From Collinsella aerofaciens (GTDB taxonomy: Bacteria > Actinomycetota > Coriobacteriia > Coriobacteriales > Coriobacteriaceae): DNA of 39,579 nt. Positions 20,824-30,320 of this stretch are shown here, piece by piece. The notes beneath the pieces were generated by a model that had not been told where the DNA came from, did no database searches, and worked only from the letters and a program-made list of their open reading frames with translations. Each line of letters begins with the position of its first letter. Position 1 is the first letter of the stretch. The translations under genes were made by a program, and so were the position numbers. The DNA lies in assembly GCF_028206995.1 (NCBI RefSeq), contig NZ_JAQLFL010000015.1:1-39579 (forward strand), in the 5' to 3' direction.

Positions 20824-23800
20824 TTGCCAGACGCTTCCAAAAATAGAAACTCAAGCGCTGCGCCCAATTCGAAAAATAGCAGCGTAGCGGGCGTGTCCTC
20901 TGAAATCGAGCGTCAGCAGCAGGCCGCGGCGGCATATGATGACGGCATGCGAAGGGCCTCCGACAACGCTGCGGATTTCTCCCGCCATACCGAGGCAGTC
21001 GGATCCGGTTATTCCGCAGGGGCCGCCGCCGTCGACGCCGTCAATCCGGCAGTATCGTCCTCGCAAGAACCCCAACATGCAGCCCCTTCCCCGAGCGCCT
21101 TGAATTTCAGCACCCAGAGCGCCCAAGATACCTCCAGCGCCTCTCTCGGCGACCGCCGAAGCGAACAGGACGGATTCAAGGCCGGCATGAACATGGGCGC
21201 CTACGATACCGGCAGGACCGGATTCGACCAGACCGCAAACGGTGCGGGGCAGGGCTTCGGCCAGCCCCAGCAAGCCGGCCCTTCAGTCGCGGCGCAGCCG
21301 ATTCAGCAAGTCCCCTCCGCCTTCAACTCCCGTATGGAGCAGCAGGCGTCCGGCAGCCCGTTTGCAGACGGAGCCGCCCGTCGCGCCATGGCACAGCAGA
21401 ACATGATGACCTCCATCGATGGGGTCGATGCGGCCGGCATCGCCGGTTCACGCGATTTCATCGAGGGCACCGCCGCGTCCGTGCAGGCCGATGCCCGAGA
21501 TGCCTTCTCGGGCGCCTACGATGCCGGCAGGACCGGATTCGACCAGCCGGCAGGCGGTCCCGGACAGAACCTGGGTAACCTACAGGCTGGACAGCAGTCT
21601 TTTGGCGGCGCCTTCCCCATAACCGGGGCCAACGGCCCCGCAGAGGACAAAGCCGTCTCCGTGCCGGAGGCGGTCGGGTTCGGTGCGAAGCGGAGTCCAT
21701 CCGCATCGTGGGCATCCACCGATATGTTTTCCGGCGGCACCGCAAAAGACGTACACCTCAGCAAGAAGATTCAGGAAAACCTCGACAACTCGAAGGTCGC
21801 CTATGTGCAGGCGAAGCAGGACTTCGCCGCTGCCGAGAAGGATGCCTTGGAGACGCTCGACGCATCGGGATGGAGTTCGGGCAACCAGGCATCCGCTTTC
21901 TCCGATTCCGCCGCGAGGGCGGAGGGCTTCAAGGACGGTCTGGGAACGAGTGCCGACGGCATCGAGCGAGCCGGAGTGTCCGATTCGCACGACTTCGGCT
22001 TCATGACCCAGACGGAGCGCGAGGCGGCGGGCACCGCTTCCAAGCGGGCCGGCAAGTCTCGCGGCGATGCCGCACACGACGGCAAAGCCGCAGACGGCCA
22101 TAGCGTCTCGGATGCTCCCGACAGCGTGCGCACCGCAGCGCGAAAGGTCATCGACGAGAAGGAGAATGTGCAAGCCGCCTCCGATAACATGGTCGCGGCC
22201 CACAGGGAAGCCTCGGAGTTCATCACCAAGGCCGAGAAGAGAGCCCAGGCGGTAGCGAATTTCAAATCCGCAGCAGCCAATGCAGTCGTCAATTCTGCCG
22301 TCGCCTCCATCGGAGACGATTCGGTGTCCGGCACCGCCGTCAGGTCCTCTGCCCGCGCCGCTGTAGCCGCGGGGCGCTCAATCAAGGCCAGCAGAGCTGT
22401 CGGCAAGCAAGTCGGCGCACGCAGCTTCTTCTCATCTTCCGCCGAGACTTCCAAGGCCGCCATTCTTGCGCTTGACGATGATGAAAGTCTCGATGGACTC
22501 GATAAGGTCGATGAAGCCGCCCGCGCCGGACGTTATGTCCGCGGCAAGGCCAAGGACTTCAAGAATGCCCGAGCCAAAGCCAAGGGTGGCAGCAAGTCGC
22601 AGCTCATGTCGCAGGCCGAGAAGAGTGCTGCGAGAACATCTGGAGATGTGCAGCGCGCCTCCTTTTCAAATTCCATGCAGCGTAGGTCTATGTCCATCGC
22701 AAAGGCTAAGGCCGCTGCGGGGGAAATCGCCGACGCGAACGAAAAGGCAAACCTTATCGGTAAGCTCGTTTCCGGATTGGCAAATGCCGGCAAGCAGGCT
22801 CTTCAAAGTCTCGCCGCGCTCGTTCAAGGTATCGGCTCTTTCCTGTCCGGTCTATTCGGCAGTATTGCCGCCGCCCTCGGCAGCTCCGTCCTCGCCGTCA
22901 TTGCCGTCGTCGTCCTACTCATCATCTTGTTCATCGTCGCGCTTTTCTGCGATCCGAGCCAGGCTACCGTCCAAGGCCTGAATGAAACCGAGACTCAGGT
23001 CGCAACCTTCTTCAGGGAAAAGGGGCTCGGTGATGTGCAGATAGCCGCCATCATGGGCAATATGTATGGAGAGAGCGGCATGCATGCCGGTTCGGAAGAG
23101 GGCGGCGGCACCAACGCGAACGGCATCGGCCTATGTCAGTGGACGAACGGCCGTCACACCAATCTCGTGAACTACGCCAATTCAGTCGGCAAGTCTTGGA
23201 CCGATGTCGGTGTCCAACTTGATTTTTTCTGGGATCATGACAAGTGGCAATCAAATTGGTGGAGCGGTTACCACATCAACACATATGACCACTCGCCCGA
23301 ATCAATGTCCGAGGACCCACCATCCGGCTCCTATGTCGAAGGCTCGAAAAGGGGCTTTTTGGCAGCAACCGATGTCAAAGACGCCGTTCGCCAGTTCCTC
23401 TATGGCTGGGAGGTCGCAGGTATCCCCCGCCTGAAGGTTCGTTACGATGCTGCAGAAAGGTATCTCGAGGCGCTGCAGAATGGCGGGGATGCCGATGGCG
23501 ACCATGGTGCCAATGGAGGCGCCCCGCAAATCGCAGGAGCCACGGCCCGCCAGCAGGCAATCGTCAATTCGGCTTACGCGACCCCGACACCCGGTCAGGG
23601 CCTGTGTGCCGCATGGGTCTCCAACGTCTTCAGGAACGCGGGCTACGGCTTCTACGGGGGCAACGCCTGCGATATGTGTCGCTCTTGGTGCCATAGCTCC
23701 AACCGAAACGAACTCAAGGTCGGGATGATCATCGCCGATGTCTCCCACCCGGGTACCGGATCGGCGGGACTCACATACGGACACGTCGGCATCTACATCG

Positions 23801-23928
23801 GTAACAACAAAGTCATGAGCAACGAGGGACCCATCACGGTTAAGAGCCTAGATGCCTTTATCAGATTCTACGGTGCAGGCACCGGATGCAGATGGGGTTG
23901 GCTCGGAGGCATCAACCTCTCGCAATAG
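20824..23928 (+). CDS. Large conjugative cell-wall hydrolase: lysozyme-like plus CHAP/NlpC-like domains
   Basis: The start is TTG 20824, fixed by AAAGGAGG five bases upstream. The product has 1034 residues. The first ~600 are low-complexity and probably cytoplasmic, with a repeated motif AYDxGRTGFDQ at two sites (about residues 123 and 234). Charged helical regions follow, then one membrane segment (about 685-710, SVLAVIAVVVLLIILFIVAL). Outside the membrane, residues about 719-880 resemble phage tail lysozymes (TQVATFFREKGL, AAIMGNMYGESG, GIGLCQWTNGRH). The C-terminal 130 residues form a cysteine peptidase-like domain with GQGLCAAWVSNVF (Cys near 927) and YGHVGIYIG (His near 985). Such VirB1-like enzymes open peptidoglycan for channel assembly. 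The very long N-terminal part is unusual. Confidence 0.9.
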   Translation: MPDASKNRNSSAAPNSKNSSVAGVSSEIERQQQAAAAYDDGMRRASDNAADFSRHTEAVGSGYSAGAAAVDAVNPAVSSSQEPQHAAPSPSALNFSTQSAQDTSSASLGDRRSEQDGFKAGMNMGAYDTGRTGFDQTANGAGQGFGQPQQAGPSVAAQPIQQVPSAFNSRMEQQASGSPFADGAARRAMAQQNMMTSIDGVDAAGIAGSRDFIEGTAASVQADARDAFSGAYDAGRTGFDQPAGGPGQNLGNLQAGQQSFGGAFPITGANGPAEDKAVSVPEAVGFGAKRSPSASWASTDMFSGGTAKDVHLSKKIQENLDNSKVAYVQAKQDFAAAEKDALETLDASGWSSGNQASAFSDSAARAEGFKDGLGTSADGIERAGVSDSHDFGFMTQTEREAAGTASKRAGKSRGDAAHDGKAADGHSVSDAPDSVRTAARKVIDEKENVQAASDNMVAAHREASEFITKAEKRAQAVANFKSAAANAVVNSAVASIGDDSVSGTAVRSSARAAVAAGRSIKASRAVGKQVGARSFFSSSAETSKAAILALDDDESLDGLDKVDEAARAGRYVRGKAKDFKNARAKAKGGSKSQLMSQAEKSAARTSGDVQRASFSNSMQRRSMSIAKAKAAAGEIADANEKANLIGKLVSGLANAGKQALQSLAALVQGIGSFLSGLFGSIAAALGSSVLAVIAVVVLLIILFIVALFCDPSQATVQGLNETETQVATFFREKGLGDVQIAAIMGNMYGESGMHAGSEEGGGTNANGIGLCQWTNGRHTNLVNYANSVGKSWTDVGVQLDFFWDHDKWQSNWWSGYHINTYDHSPESMSEDPPSGSYVEGSKRGFLAATDVKDAVRQFLYGWEVAGIPRLKVRYDAAERYLEALQNGGDADGDHGANGGAPQIAGATARQQAIVNSAYATPTPGQGLCAAWVSNVFRNAGYGFYGGNACDMCRSWCHSSNRNELKVGMIIADVSHPGTGSAGLTYGHVGIYIGNNKVMSNEGPITVKSLDAFIRFYGAGTGCRWGWLGGINLSQ

Positions 23929-23950
23929 CCATGATGAGGAAGGAGACAGG

Positions 23951-24841
23951 ATGGATAAGTTTTTCGAATTTCTTAAGAACAATACGGCCATCGTCGCAGT
24001 CGCCGCAGGCATAGTTCTCTTCATCGCGATGAACGGCATCACGTCATGCGTCGCTCACGGAGACGGAGGCAATCCCCCGACCGAGCAGCATGATCAGATC
24101 GAACGTTCGGAAGACGCCGGCACCGATGGCGGCCAAAAGGAGAAAGTCTCGCTGTCCGAAGCACAGCGAGACGTGGCCAAGGACTATGACGATGCCACGC
24201 TGGGTATCGTGGCCACCCTCGAGAACTCAAAATGGGGCGCTGTCGATGGCACAGGCTCGATGACCATCAAGGACGGTATCATTACCGAAAAATACGGTGA
24301 TACCGACGGCGATAAAACCAAGACGGTAACCAAAAAGCAGTCCTTCGCCATCACGGCGGCTGACACGCTCGGCGCCGACCAGTCCGGAGCTCTCTCTTGG
24401 AACGTGCTGTCCGTCATCGATTCCGATGGCAAGTCCCATATCATGACCCTCTCGACCGTCAACCCCGCGGCCAACGGCGGGGGCAATGACAAATACCACG
24501 ATATCTCCTGCGACCTCTTTCACAACGAGGGGGGCTACACCAACAGCCGTTCCTGCGAAGATGTCTCGATTCCCGCTCTCGACGACCCGAATTTCAAATC
24601 GTCCATCGATGGAAAAACCAAAGAGCTTCGCGCCTCGCTTGTAGACTACCTGCTCGCCAACCACTCGACTACCACTGAACTCGTCTGGGACGGAGCCGTG
24701 ACCGATGTCTTCGCAAACGGAGTCAAGACGTTCAGCTTCGGCATCAGGAATGCCAATACGGGCGACGGCGACAGCAGTACCCGCATCAACGTCACCTATC
24801 ACACCGACACGCACGAGTTCGAGGAGGTCGATGTTCAATGA
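23951..24841 (+). CDS. Membrane-anchored conjugation protein, 296 aa
   Basis: ATG 23951 has AGGAGA upstream. A single N-terminal membrane anchor (about residues 12-33, TAIVAVAAGIVLFIAMNG) is followed by an acidic linker and a soluble extracellular domain of about 220 residues with an SLSEAQRDVAKDYDDATLGI start and a beta-rich end (DVFANGVKTFSFGIRN). Position between the wall hydrolase and VirB6-like genes and the type II-in topology fit a VirB8/TcpC-like channel component, but no clear sequence match is visible. Its stop overlaps the next start as ATGA, so the genes are coupled. Confidence 0.75.
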   Translation: MDKFFEFLKNNTAIVAVAAGIVLFIAMNGITSCVAHGDGGNPPTEQHDQIERSEDAGTDGGQKEKVSLSEAQRDVAKDYDDATLGIVATLENSKWGAVDGTGSMTIKDGIITEKYGDTDGDKTKTVTKKQSFAITAADTLGADQSGALSWNVLSVIDSDGKSHIMTLSTVNPAANGGGNDKYHDISCDLFHNEGGYTNSRSCEDVSIPALDDPNFKSSIDGKTKELRASLVDYLLANHSTTTELVWDGAVTDVFANGVKTFSFGIRNANTGDGDSSTRINVTYHTDTHEFEEVDVQ

Positions 24842-26031
24842 CGGATGCCGCCGCAATCAGGTTCGATGCCTTGGGCTATGCCCGCAACGAGGGCATCATC
24901 AACAAGTCGAAAGGCGCCATAGCCTCAGCATGCAGCTCGATGGCCAAACGCCTCGACCGTGTCAGCAGCCCATCATATAGGCGGGCCATCGCGACGTTTG
25001 CAATTTCCCTCGCCATCTTCGCCATCGGGACTCTCGCCACTCCCCGGGGCGCAACCGCTTGGGGCCTTGACGATATCGTTACGACCGTCGCCGGCGCGAT
25101 TCAAGACTGGGTCGGCAGTGCCTTCACCGCCCTTCTCAAAGTACTTCAAGAGCAGACAGTCGAGCCCTTGGCAAACGGCTTCCTCAAGGCCCTGTTCCAG
25201 GGAATCGAGTCCAGCCTCAAGTCTTCCGACTTGCTGCTCGGGTTCGATAACCTCCTCGGATCCTACGGCGGTAGGTTCAGCCTGTCTGCCTTCATCGAGA
25301 ACGTCTCCGATGCCGCCATCAAGCCGGTCGCTGCAACCCTGCTCGCCATGGGCATGCTTCTCCAGCTTCTGAAAATCGCAAAGAAGATGGATCAGGGCGG
25401 CGGCATGATGCCTTCCGTTCGCGAGGTCATCTCGCTATTCGTCTGGTGCGCCGTCATGATGTATATGGTGCGCAACGGCCTGGGTATCGTAAAGGACCTC
25501 TACACGATGGTTCTCGGAATCATCAAGTCAGCCAACACCACGGCGAGTTCGATGGGCAGCGCCGCCGATGTCATCCATACCTGGGCAGGTAACGATACGC
25601 TCATCAAGTTCGCAGACGACACCCAGTTCATCCAAGGTCTCATCATCTGCCTAGAGTGCCTGCTCGCTTGGGTTGTCGGTTCTTTCGCGGTCGTCATCTC
25701 CTATTACATGATGATCGGACGCGCCCTCGAGATCTACCTGACCGCCATGTTCGCCCCGATTCCGTTTGCCCTCATGGGCTTCGATGAGACCCGCAGCTGG
25801 GGATGGGGATATCTCAAACAATTCCTATCTCTCTGCCTCGCCGGCGTCATCATGATCGTCGTCCTCTACATGTTCCCGTTCATCGTCGTGTCGGTCGCGG
25901 GCGATATCAGCCATGGCATCAGCGTCACGGACACGCTCGGCGTTCTCGTCAAGGTGATTGCCGCATGCCTCGTCCTCGCCATGACGCTTCTGAAATCGAC
26001 CCAAATCGCCCGCAGCATTCTGGGTGGCTGA
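24838..26031 (+). CDS. VirB6/TrbL-like polytopic channel protein
   Basis: ATG 24838 overlaps the upstream stop. The product has 397 residues. After a hydrophobic segment (about residues 45-65) and a soluble region, at least five membrane helices are visible between about 157 and 388. One includes the family-typical LTAMFAPIPFALMGFDETR (about 304-322), followed by WGWGYLKQFLSLCLAGVIM. VirB6/TrbL proteins form the inner part of the DNA translocation channel. It is in operon order with VirB4 and the hydrolase. The stop overlaps the next start (TGATG). Confidence 0.88.
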   Translation: MTDAAAIRFDALGYARNEGIINKSKGAIASACSSMAKRLDRVSSPSYRRAIATFAISLAIFAIGTLATPRGATAWGLDDIVTTVAGAIQDWVGSAFTALLKVLQEQTVEPLANGFLKALFQGIESSLKSSDLLLGFDNLLGSYGGRFSLSAFIENVSDAAIKPVAATLLAMGMLLQLLKIAKKMDQGGGMMPSVREVISLFVWCAVMMYMVRNGLGIVKDLYTMVLGIIKSANTTASSMGSAADVIHTWAGNDTLIKFADDTQFIQGLIICLECLLAWVVGSFAVVISYYMMIGRALEIYLTAMFAPIPFALMGFDETRSWGWGYLKQFLSLCLAGVIMIVVLYMFPFIVVSVAGDISHGISVTDTLGVLVKVIAACLVLAMTLLKSTQIARSILGG

Positions 26032-26426
26032 TGGCCGTGGTCGCGACCGATCCCGATACCGACCGTACTGTCGCCCTGCGCAAGGCGCGCTTCAAGGTGC
26101 GCCTGCGCAGGGCCGCCGAGGCATGCGGTTACGAGAACCTGTATCAACTCGGTCGCGTCTGCGGCATCAGCAAGGATTCCTTCAAGAAGTACCTGTCGGG
26201 GACACGGCTTCCGAACTACGAATGCATCCTGCGGCTCTCCCTCGTCCTCGGCGTACCCTGCGATTGGCTCATGGGATGCGATGAGGGGCCAATGCTCCGC
26301 GCCGTGCTGAAGGCGCGAGAGATCGATTCCGCTTGGAAAACCAAGGGCAGCAGCATGCCCCGTCCTCCCCTTGAAAGGAGCTGCGATGATTCTCATTCTC
26401 GCAGAGAAACCGAGTGCGAAGCGTAA
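26031..26426 (+). CDS. Helix-turn-helix (XRE-like) protein nested in the T4SS operon
   Basis: ATG 26031 overlaps the VirB6-like stop (TGATG), and the 3' end overlaps topB by 41 bases. The product has 131 residues. The HTH covers about residues 12-80: ALRKARFKVRLRRAAEACGYE, LYQLGRVCGISKDSFKKYLSG, RLPNYECILRLSLVLGVPC, a Cro/C1 fold. The tail is low-complexity and overlaps topB, so only the first 100 residues may be functional. A regulator inside the transfer operon can act as a feedback sensor of T4SS expression. Confidence 0.75.
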   Translation: MAVVATDPDTDRTVALRKARFKVRLRRAAEACGYENLYQLGRVCGISKDSFKKYLSGTRLPNYECILRLSLVLGVPCDWLMGCDEGPMLRAVLKAREIDSAWKTKGSSMPRPPLERSCDDSHSRRETECEA

Positions 26427-28497
26427 CTTCGCGAAGGCTCTCGGAGGAAGTTCCGGTTCGTATGCCGGTGTGCCATACAAGATATGCGCCCTCAGGGGGC
26501 ACGTCATGGGCCTACTGCCGCCCGACAAGCAGGTTCCCGCCGACCAAGCGGAAGGCATGCAGAAATGGTCTCTCGCCGGCCTGCCATGGGATCTCGCGCA
26601 GTTCAGTTGGAAGAAGGGCGTGCTGAAGGACTGCTCCGATGTCATCTCTGAGTTGAAACGCGAACTCTCGGGAGTCGACGAGGTCTGCATCGCGACCGAT
26701 GTGGACCCTTCCGGCGAGGGCGAGCTTTTGGCGTGGGAGGCGCTCGAGAAGTGCGGATGGCGCGGCAAGACCAGCCGCATGTATTTCACCGACGAGGCCC
26801 CCGCGAGCGTCCAGAAGGCCTTTAGGGGCCGTAAGGCGCTCGGGGCCATGGAAGAGGACGGAGACTTCGTCAAGGCGCATGTCCGCGAGCGCTGGGACCT
26901 CGCGTCGATGCAGTTCGTACGTGCCGCGACCTGTATCGCCCGCGACCACGGGTTCCGAACGGTCGTGCGCGAGGGGCGCCTGAAGTCGGTCATGGTAAAG
27001 CTCACGGGCGACCAGCTCGAGGCGTACAACGGCTATGTCAAGAAGCCCTTCTTCGAGGCGCGTTTCCGCGACGAGAACGGTAACGTCTTCGCACGCACCT
27101 ATGAGGACGGGGACGAATGGCGTCTCGATTCCGCCGACAAGGTCGATTTGACTCCTTTCCATGAGTCGCACGTAATCGAGGACTCCAGGACGAAAAAGCA
27201 TACCGCGCCCGGCAAGCTGCTCGATCTCGCAGGGCTGTCCGGCATCTTGGCAAGACGCGGACATAAGCCCGCGGACGTGCTTGCGTGCTACCAGAAGATG
27301 TATGAGGACCAGGTGGTGAGCTACCCCCGCACCGAGGACAAGCAGATCACACCGGAGCAATTCAATGAGCTTCTCCCCTTGGTGGACAAGATCTGTGCCG
27401 TCGTCGGGGTCGACCCGGCCGTCTGCTCACACAGGACCGCCCGCAAGACGCACGTCAAGGAGGGCGGGGCGCATGGAGCCAACCGACCCGGCGTGAACGT
27501 CCCCGCCAGCCTCGACGCGCTCGATAAATATGGCAAGTGCGCACGCGATATCTACGTCGTGCTCGCCAAGAACTACCTTTCGATGATCGCAGAGGATTAC
27601 GAGTATGAACTCGTGAAGGCGCATGTCGCCGACTTCCCCGAGTTCACGGGGTCGACGCAGGTGCCGCTGTTGCGTGGCTTCAAGGCGATTTTCGATTCCG
27701 ATGCCTCGCAGGAGGAAGCCCAGGAGGGCGCCGAGAAGGAGAATACAGCCGAATTCGGCAAGACCGCCATCCCGTTTTGTTTCGAGGGCGCCAACAAGCG
27801 CCCGCAGAAGCCGACCATGAAATGGCTCACGAAACGGCTCGAGAAGTACAACGTCGGCACGGGTGCCACGCGCACCAGTACGCTCGCCGAGATCACCAAG
27901 GACGAGGACCGCGCCCTCATGAGGGAGAAGAAGGGAACGCTGTCGCTTACCGACTGCGGCGCGGTCTCCTACAAGTTGCTGGATGGATGCCAGATAGCAT
28001 CGCCTGAAGCCACCGAGAAGCTCTTCAACAAGATGGAGGCGGTCGGCAGGTTCGAGATCGATGCCGATGAGGTGGTGAATTCCGTTACCGACATGGTCGT
28101 CCATGATATCGAGGTCATGAAGAGAAACGGCGAGAAATTGGGCAGCCTGGGTTCAGTGGGTTTCAAGGTCATCGGGAAATGCCCGCGTTGCGGCGCGGAC
28201 GTCATCGACCGAGGACCCAAGGCCAAGGCGTGCAGCTGTTCCTCCAACAAGGGCAAACGAGACGATGATGGCAAGTGGATCCAGACCGAGGGCTGCGGCT
28301 TCTCGATCTGGAAGACCGTGGCCGGCAAGAAGCTAAGCGCGGCACAACTCGGGAAACTGCTCGATGGGGGCGCGACCGGGAAAATCACAGGTTTCAAGTC
28401 CAAGGCGGGCAAGGAATTCAGCGCGAAGCTCAAGTTGGCGGCGGATAAATCGGGCAAGGTCGAGTTCGTATTCGATGAGAAAGGGAAAAGGAAATGA
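26386..28497 (+). CDS. topB: DNA topoisomerase III (TopB), type IA
   Basis: The start is ATG 26386, with AAAGGAG upstream. The product has 703 residues, normal for element-encoded TopB. The TOPRIM domain starts ILILAEKPSAKRNFAKAL (residues 2-19), with metal-binding TDVDPSGEGE near 104-113. The active-site tyrosine lies in VVSYPRTED (Tyr near 313). Later family motifs include HGANRPG and GTGATRTSTLAEI. A C-terminal zinc-finger-like part has CPRCGADV, then KACSC. Type IA enzymes relax or decatenate single-stranded DNA through a transient break. In conjugative elements the gene typically follows the T4SS and may resolve transfer intermediates. It overlaps the upstream HTH gene and its stop overlaps the next start. 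Confidence 0.96.
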   Translation: MILILAEKPSAKRNFAKALGGSSGSYAGVPYKICALRGHVMGLLPPDKQVPADQAEGMQKWSLAGLPWDLAQFSWKKGVLKDCSDVISELKRELSGVDEVCIATDVDPSGEGELLAWEALEKCGWRGKTSRMYFTDEAPASVQKAFRGRKALGAMEEDGDFVKAHVRERWDLASMQFVRAATCIARDHGFRTVVREGRLKSVMVKLTGDQLEAYNGYVKKPFFEARFRDENGNVFARTYEDGDEWRLDSADKVDLTPFHESHVIEDSRTKKHTAPGKLLDLAGLSGILARRGHKPADVLACYQKMYEDQVVSYPRTEDKQITPEQFNELLPLVDKICAVVGVDPAVCSHRTARKTHVKEGGAHGANRPGVNVPASLDALDKYGKCARDIYVVLAKNYLSMIAEDYEYELVKAHVADFPEFTGSTQVPLLRGFKAIFDSDASQEEAQEGAEKENTAEFGKTAIPFCFEGANKRPQKPTMKWLTKRLEKYNVGTGATRTSTLAEITKDEDRALMREKKGTLSLTDCGAVSYKLLDGCQIASPEATEKLFNKMEAVGRFEIDADEVVNSVTDMVVHDIEVMKRNGEKLGSLGSVGFKVIGKCPRCGADVIDRGPKAKACSCSSNKGKRDDDGKWIQTEGCGFSIWKTVAGKKLSAAQLGKLLDGGATGKITGFKSKAGKEFSAKLKLAADKSGKVEFVFDEKGKRK

Positions 28498-29132
28498 ACG
28501 AGGAAAAGGATAACAAGGACAAGGAATCTCCGGAAAGCGGGCAGGCGTGTTTTCCGACCGAGATTGCCGAGGTAGACGGCTTTATCGCCGATATGCTCGA
28601 ACGCTATGGCGCTGATGTGGGCGATTCCCTGTTTGCGGGCGATTCCCTGTTTCGCGATGGAGTGGCCGATCTGCTCGGCGCCACGCTGACGCTCGTCCTC
28701 GACTATCTGCCGGACAAATGCCATATCGCTGGGTGTGCCATCGCCTTGCTCGAGAATTGCGCTTGGCCGGATGACGGACGGATCGGAGATACCTTCAATC
28801 TCGCCATCCATGAGCTGATGTGCGGATATCGCATCGAATGCGCTTGCGACCCGCTCTCCGGCGAGCAACTCCCCTATCTCAAGCCTTCCCCTATGGCCCG
28901 CAATTCAGACGGCATGCATCCCTCCGACTGCCTGAGATTCGGTGCCGTTCGCGGTTTTCTGCCCGATGAAGACGAGACTCTAAACCGTTACTGTAGGTTT
29001 ATCGCACTCATCCCCGACCCGAACATGCGCATGTCGGTGCGCTATGCAGCTCTCGCGCTGCTCAGGTATTCCTTCCCGAATGAGAAGCTCCCGCGCTACA
29101 GCATCCGGAACATCATCGACGATCTGGTCTAA
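28494..29132 (+). CDS. Hypothetical protein, 212 aa
   Basis: ATG 28494 overlaps the topB stop (ATGA). The product is acidic at the N-terminus and then probably helical, with LLGATLTLVLDYLPDKCHIAG and MSVRYAALALLRYSF. It has several cysteines but no paired zinc motif. An 18-bp near-perfect tandem duplication (28619-28654) repeats GDSLFA / GDSLFR. No domain is recognised. Tight coupling to topB suggests a role in transfer or element maintenance. Confidence 0.7.
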   Translation: MNEEKDNKDKESPESGQACFPTEIAEVDGFIADMLERYGADVGDSLFAGDSLFRDGVADLLGATLTLVLDYLPDKCHIAGCAIALLENCAWPDDGRIGDTFNLAIHELMCGYRIECACDPLSGEQLPYLKPSPMARNSDGMHPSDCLRFGAVRGFLPDEDETLNRYCRFIALIPDPNMRMSVRYAALALLRYSFPNEKLPRYSIRNIIDDLV

Positions 29133-29143
29133 GGAGACCGACT

Positions 29144-29575
29144 ATGAATAGCATGGAAGAACTCACGGTAATCGTACTCAGAAAGGCGGGGGCCACGAGG
29201 CATGTGACGAACAGGGAGACGTTCCGCCTAATACGGCCCCTGTTCGAGTCCAACGGGCTGGAGGTCGGGGAGCCGGTCGAGATGACCGATGGGTTCCTAT
29301 TCACCGTCCGACCCCATACGGAATCCTGGAACGACACGGAGCGCTGTGCCGTCCTGACGGGGCTCTCTTGTCTGGGCTCCTTCGGATTTGCCGGCTATAT
29401 CGCGCAGGAAGCGCTCGCGGACGAGGTGCGAATCGACGGCGGCACGGTCGCCCTCGGCCTCATCGCGCTCGCCGCGACCGCCGTTATCGCCGCAGGTGGC
29501 GTCTTTGTCTGCGTGAATGGTGTCCGTGCCATCGGCAGGCGCCTGTGCGCAGGCAAGGCAATCCGTGCCAGATAG
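29144..29575 (+). CDS. Small membrane protein, 143 aa
   Basis: ATG 29144 has AAGGAG upstream. The product has a soluble N-terminal half of about 75 residues (LRKAGATRHVTNRETFRL, GFLFTVRP) and two membrane helices (about residues 72-90 and 103-127, LGLIALAATAVIAAGGVFVCV), ending in a basic tail. No family is recognised. It lies between the topB partner and a CPBP protease. It may be an entry-exclusion or accessory membrane protein, but the sequence does not show which. Confidence 0.7.
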   Translation: MNSMEELTVIVLRKAGATRHVTNRETFRLIRPLFESNGLEVGEPVEMTDGFLFTVRPHTESWNDTERCAVLTGLSCLGSFGFAGYIAQEALADEVRIDGGTVALGLIALAATAVIAAGGVFVCVNGVRAIGRRLCAGKAIRAR

Positions 29576-29586
29576 GGGTCGGCTCC

Positions 29587-30204
29587 ATGGGCAGTGACAT
29601 CTCTCTGCGCTATGCATTTATCGCGCCCGCGCTTTTCGGCATCTCGCTTCTCGCCGCGGGACTGATAACCCTCGCGGCGGGCCTGCCCGATGACGTCGCG
29701 CATACCATTTCGTCGATATTCGTACTTTTGGTCATGGTCTCGCTGTATCGGCCTCAGGGTCTCGGCATCGATAGCCTTGGGTATAGCTTGGGACTAGCCG
29801 CCGTGCTTTCTGCCATCAGCGCTGGAATCGTGCTGCAGGCCGTCTCAATCGGTGCCATCGCCCTTCTCTCCAAGGTCGATACCGCGGCAACAGCCGCCAT
29901 CACGCTCCCCTACCTGTTTCGGCTCGCCCTTATCGACCCACTTGCCGAGGAGCTGTGCTTCCGCGGCGTGTCGCTGACAGCACTGGAGCGGCACGGACTT
30001 CCGTTCTGGGCCGCAAACCTCGTCCAAGCAGCGCTGTTCGCCGCATTCCATTTCAATATCGTGCAATCGGCCTATGCTCTCGTCTGCGGCCTTGTCCTGG
30101 GCGGTCTTCGCCAGCGCGACGGAATCGTCTCGAGCGCCATCGCGCACTGCACCTGCAACCTGTCCGGTGTGATTCTCGGCATGATACTGGCCGGAGTCGC
30201 ATAG
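29587..30204 (+). CDS. CPBP-family intramembrane protease (CAAX protease/Abi type)
   Basis: ATG 29587, 11 bp after the previous stop, with a moderate GGGGTCGG site. The product has 205 residues and several membrane segments. The metalloprotease motifs are present: EELCFRG (121-127, glutamate pair and arginine), FHFN (His near 155) and HCTCN (His187 to Asn191). CPBP proteins cleave prenylated or other membrane substrates in eukaryotes. Bacterial members include bacteriocin-immunity and abortive-infection proteins. Here, downstream of the T4SS genes, it could process a surface or pheromone peptide or give self-immunity. That is inference. Confidence 0.88.
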   Translation: MGSDISLRYAFIAPALFGISLLAAGLITLAAGLPDDVAHTISSIFVLLVMVSLYRPQGLGIDSLGYSLGLAAVLSAISAGIVLQAVSIGAIALLSKVDTAATAAITLPYLFRLALIDPLAEELCFRGVSLTALERHGLPFWAANLVQAALFAAFHFNIVQSAYALVCGLVLGGLRQRDGIVSSAIAHCTCNLSGVILGMILAGVA

Positions 30205-30257
30205 CGAGAAACAAGTACGATTTAAACGATGCGCCGAGTCTCGCCTTATGGATTATC

Positions 30258-30270
30258 GCTGTGCTATCAT
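30258..30270 (+). promoter_or_regulatory. Extended -10 promoter of the lipoprotein gene
   Basis: TGCTATCAT (30262-30270) is a TGn-extended -10 hexamer with one mismatch, about 50 bp upstream of the start codon at 30321. Confidence 0.5.
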
Positions 30271-30320
30271 TCTGTTAACGGCCATACCCCAAGTGGCCTT
30301 CAAGATAGACAGGATAAGAC

